Shown in pieces: positions 60,330 to 64,000 of a DNA stretch of 64,000 nucleotides. The stretch lies in contig NC_052143.2 in NCBI RefSeq assembly GCF_016086655.4, forward strand, positions 26,179,886 to 26,243,885, in the 5' to 3' direction. Position 1 is the first letter of the stretch; each line of letters starts with the position of its first letter. The translations under genes and the position numbers were made by a program. The notes below the pieces were generated by a model. That model did no database searches and was not told where the DNA came from. It saw only the letters and a program-made list of their open reading frames with translations. The DNA is from Lepeophtheirus salmonis (lineage: Eukaryota > Arthropoda > Copepoda > Siphonostomatoida > Caligidae).

Positions 60330-61215
60330 ATAGGTGGCCGATAACATAGATTGACGGCAATATCGAAAATTGGGAATTTTTCAAAATGCCCGGCCAATGT
60401 AAAAAATGCGAAATAGAGTGAACAATCTGCAAATTGCTCGGGAAATCTATAAAATTTCCAATAGAATGGTAATTTTAAGTTCATTTACATTGTCAGTTAA
60501 AGTAATTGTGGGTAATTTTATTGTTAAACAATTCATTGCAAGCCATTTAATAATTAACGATTTTATTATGATTCTATTTCATTTCAGGCAATTTGATTGA
60601 AATTTACATTGTATTCGGACAATCAAACTATTGTATGATAAGAAATTGTCAGGAGAGACCCCATTTTATCTTGCAAAATATACCTCGCACAACAGGTTAT
60701 GCTCAAGGAAGCGACAGTTGTTGATTTAGACAATTTAGACAAGCGGTCCACATGAATAAACTGTGGCACAGAGTGTATTTTAGTGTATTAGAAGGGGTAC
60801 TTAATACTGAGGATTGTGGCAACGATATGTTTTGATCTCCCCTGGGGATCAGCTGTACGTCTGTAGAGCCTGTTGGCCAAGTTATATTTTGCAAAATGAA
60901 ATGGGGTCTCTCGTGACAATTTCTTATCATACAATAGTTTGATTGTCGGAATACAATATAAATTTCAATCAATATGCACACGATTATCAAATTGATTCTA
61001 ATGAAATTTTATCACAATCGAATCCTTAATGATCAAATTGCTTGCAATGAATTGTTTAAAATCAAATTGCCCAAAATAACTTTACCTGACAATATAAATG
61101 AACGTAAAATGACCACTCTATTGGAAATTTTATAGATTTCCCACTACATCGGGCGTTATGTACATTTTCCAGGCATTTTGCGAAATGCCTTATTTTCAAA
61201 TTGCCCGTAAGAAAT
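60330..61215. mobile_element. ~880-bp fold-back element with ~330-bp arms
   Basis: Left arm about 60345-60705 and right arm about 60880-61205 are inverted copies. Shared blocks in order: CAAAATGCC(C/T)GG, GGGAAATCTATAAAATTTCC, AATAGA(A/G)TGGT, AACAATTCATTGCAAGC, ATCAAACTATTGTATGATAA, GAAATTGTCA(G/C)GAGAGACCC, CAACAGG. The unpaired core (60710-60870) includes the unit that is tandemly amplified at 9.3-9.7 kb. No transposase. Confidence 0.85.
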
Positions 61216-62580
61216 ATATATATATGTTTTCTACTAATTACAACTTGAAAACTAAAAAGTTATTGCATAAACTGAAACTTAAAAGTATTTCTTAAGACTT
61301 TATTATTTTTTTTCGAATGTTACACCTTTGTTTTTGCTTCCAACTTTTGTAAAAGTATATAAAACTTTACTTTATAGAATAACAAAGAAGATAAATAAAT
61401 ATAGTTTTTAAGTTGATCAAGCTTTAGCACAAAATAAATGTAATATAAGAATATTATACTTTATCTTAAAACAACTAACTTTTTTATAATTTATAAAGTG
61501 TAAATTGGTTACAATTGATTTTACAACCTATGTACTTTTAAAGTTTTAAATATAATTAAAATTCATGGGCAAGTGGATATAATTTTGATGGAATTATTAT
61601 TTTTGTTTAATTCAAACAAAATAAGATATTTTTTCATATCAGGGGGAAAATACATTTTTTTATTTAAAGGTTGATTCACGGAGGGAAAAAAATCAATAAA
61701 TGACCATTCAGATTTCAAATGAATTTGATGTAAAGTTTGACATCGTCTGCTTTATTGACATGTCTAAATAATATATACTTATCTAGTAAGGATTGTATTT
61801 TGTTGTAAAATAGAATTCCCTAAACATTTAAAGTTTTAGATGTTCACAGAATAAATATTGGAAATATATATAAATCTCTAAAATGGCTCATATATTTCAT
61901 GCTTATTAATCAAAAAAATAAAACAAAAAAACTGGGAAAAATATTTTTCTGCGCCACAAAAATCTTATACAAATCCCATTTCTTTAAAAACTTATATAAT
62001 ATAAAAATAAAATACAGAAAATTTCCATAAAAACAACGTCCAACGACTATTTTAAAAGTATGTTTATAACATTATCCATATTGTCTATATTACATCTCCT
62101 TCCGTAAATCATTTTCTTTATCTATGTGATTGTATCGTTAATTTTTATTGTATTTTTCCATTTCTTATAACTTTTGTTAATATTTTCTCATTCGCTATCA
62201 ATTTTTGTAAAACTTTGTGCTTGCCACCCTTCAGAACCATTTTGTGTAAATAAGACCTAATTCACCGCAATTTTTCCAAGTAAAAATGAAATGGGGTATA
62301 GGATCAAAAGTCTTAGCATTTTCAATATGTAGGGAAATTGTACTGGGGTCATTTTTTTTCATCCTCCATATATATCCCTTAATCAAACCTTTTTGTGCGT
62401 TGTTTGAGGTACAACTTTTTAAAATCTGTTTGATGGTATACAAGCGAATATTTTGTATATTAGGTTAAGTACAAAATTCTGAGCGTTTTTTCGCTTTATT
62501 TTGACAATATAATTAACATAGATAGAATTATCTAATTTAGATGCTTCCAAACAGTTTTTTTTGTCTAATTTTAAGTTCCA
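61216..62580. other. A+T-rich DNA, nothing recognised
   Basis: Low-complexity sequence with short chance frames only. A short (TA)n run sits at 61216-61226 beside the fold-back element. Confidence 0.45.
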
Positions 62581-62581
62581 G

Positions 62582-63318
62582 GCCAATAGAATAAGTGCTC
62601 ACATGCTGGTCCAACCCGACGATTTACATTATTTTATCGACATTTTTGACTTCTATATTATCAGAATGGAGTCGTTAGAACCACTGCATTACAGCTGCAT
62701 TCGGTACTGTATTAGGTCCAGAAACATCACAAATTGTGTTGGACTTCTGCTCTGCCTTTGTGACCTTAGTCGTAGTGATACTGAAAAATGTATCGTGTTT
62801 TCTCTTTTTTTACTTCCAATTTGGAACTCTGTAGCACACAACTGGCTTCACCAAACGGAAAACTGTAAATGAACTTGTTTTAGTTTACACTTAACCTTTA
62901 AGCTACTTTTGATGCAATTGTGAGATATAGTTCATTAAAAAACCTGTTGAAAAACTCTAGGGACTTTTACTCAATAATATATATACAAAATTATGAAGGT
63001 TCACTGATCTCCGGGTTTTTATGTATCACTCATCATTTCCATTGTTCCAGATATTATGCAACAATCCATCAACTATAAAGTCTGGAAGGGACCTCCTTTT
63101 AGAACTTCTTCATAAAACCAAAAGGGATTTGGTGCTAGAATCTCAAAGTATCGCTTATAAAATTCAAAACAAAACCTCAAAGGTAATTCTGTTTTTTGTT
63201 TTTTGGAATGACTGTTTATTGCTTCTAATATTTTGTTTTCTGACAAATGATCCTCAATCAGGTTAAGGGCTTGCCTAAGAACTTTTTTGGTCTCGTCATT
63301 TCTCTCAATCCTAGGACA
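62582..63318 (+). other. Candidate exons of an unassigned gene
   Basis: Three stretches have coding-like composition and splice-like borders: A from 62582 (after AAGTTCCAG; SAHMLVQPDDLHYFIDIFDF, LHYSCIRYCIRSRNITNCVG) to somewhere near 62790; B 63051-63182 (after ATTGTTCCAG, before AAG|GTAATT; SGRDLLLELLHKTKRDLVLE); C 63262-63318 (after CTCAATCAG, before ACA|GTATGT). B and C join in phase 0 across a 79-bp intron. I find no phase-matched strong donor linking A to B, and I recognise no domain. It could be a real host gene or a TE-derived coincidence. Confidence 0.3.
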
Positions 63319-63439
63319 GTATGTAAAATTTGCAGTATTAAATGTGCATATTTTATAGATTTATTGAGTATTACAAACGATGCAGAGCGACAACTGTCCA
63401 TTGTACCTAGCTATTACACTATTTACTTCCAGTATATGT

Positions 63440-64000
63440 TCATCCAAAAGTGTACATCGTTAATATTTTTTCGGCACTTCTGTTCTAGTGAAATTCAGCA
63501 AAGGACATTGTACTTCTTATTATTTTTGCTACATTCTCATATTGTAAATTTACCATTTACCTTGCATCTTCAGTATCCTTAAGTAAACTGATTCTTGAAA
63601 GTTCATTGAATTTTTACTTCCTTCCATTCTTTTCCATAAAGGGGGGTTCACTGAATTGCTTACGTACGCATAATTTCTCCTTTTTTTATTATTATCATTC
63701 AGTCCATATTTACTTCCTTTTTGAGAACCTTTCTCCTAACCCCTCCTTATTTAATAGTTTCAAGTTTTTTTTTTTTTTGATTTCTTCTTCTTCAAGCAAA
63801 AAACGTATGGAAATTAGAAAAAAAGACATTGTGATGAAATTGGATTGGAAATGTTATAACAGTTTAATATTCAAGTTAGTGTTACTAACTTACAAGTTTG
63901 AACCATATCAGTATAAAGCAATTAAATGAAGTTACATTTACGAAATATAAAAAACATAGAAGAGATACAAAACATTACTCATGACTCCATTTGTTTTAAA
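63440..64000. other. Right edge, no gene recognised
   Basis: A+T-rich with pyrimidine-rich tracts (63760-63795). If the candidate gene at 62.6-63.3 kb is real it may continue here after the acceptor-like TTACTTCCAG at 63430. Confidence 0.3.

Noticed and set aside
1..64000. CRISPR arrays, operons, bacterial-type promoters or ribosome-binding sites
   Set aside because: No regularly spaced identical repeats with unique spacers; spliced genes and animal transposons show the DNA is eukaryotic.

Overview
This is an A+T-rich eukaryotic window. Two host genes can be supported, set in a large amount of decayed transposable-element (TE) DNA. The intact ribosomal stalk protein P0 gene, the short introns and the receptor architecture point to an arthropod. 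The many mariner-type remnants and overall composition suggest a crustacean, perhaps a parasitic copepod such as a sea louse; that species guess is inference from memory.

Layout. 1-1.33 kb: A+T-rich flank with a diverged direct repeat. 1.33-2.76 kb: RPLP0, an uninterrupted 314-codon reading frame with a pyrimidine-rich TCT-type start region and much higher G+C than its surroundings. 2.8-13.6 kb: hairpins, the tail of a LINE, two mariner remnants, a fold-back element whose core has become a tandem satellite, and a Gypsy integrase scrap. 13.69-18.97 kb: a five-exon gene whose exons join in frame (870 residues). It encodes a predicted receptor-channel: signal peptide, pentraxin-like domain, C-type lectin domain, an unnamed ~95-residue segment, an LDL-receptor class A module, then a complete Cys-loop ligand-gated channel (ligand-binding domain plus four membrane segments). 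This is the most interesting locus. A decayed mariner lies antisense in its second intron.

19-25.8 kb is nearly empty. 25.8-35.2 kb holds broken Gypsy, piggyBac, hAT and several mariner/Tc1 copies, plus a fold-back element with internal tandem repeats. 36-46 kb is a nest of elements: BEL/Pao and Gypsy fragments, a THAP-domain (P-element-like) transposase pseudogene, a second TE-borne protein of a family I cannot name, two copies of a ~215-bp MITE carrying CRE-like TGACGTCA sites, and a nested satellite. 46-64 kb has a ~1-kb element with long inverted repeats (47.87-48.88), a pair of inverted mariner ends (54.6-55.6), a large fold-back element (60.3-61.2) related to the 9.3-kb satellite, and a possible but unassigned multi-exon gene near 62.6-63.3.

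The two host genes have no evident functional link: one is a housekeeping translation gene and the other a probable surface receptor. All coordinates of decayed elements are approximate, because they were set by eye from frame-shifted conceptual translations.
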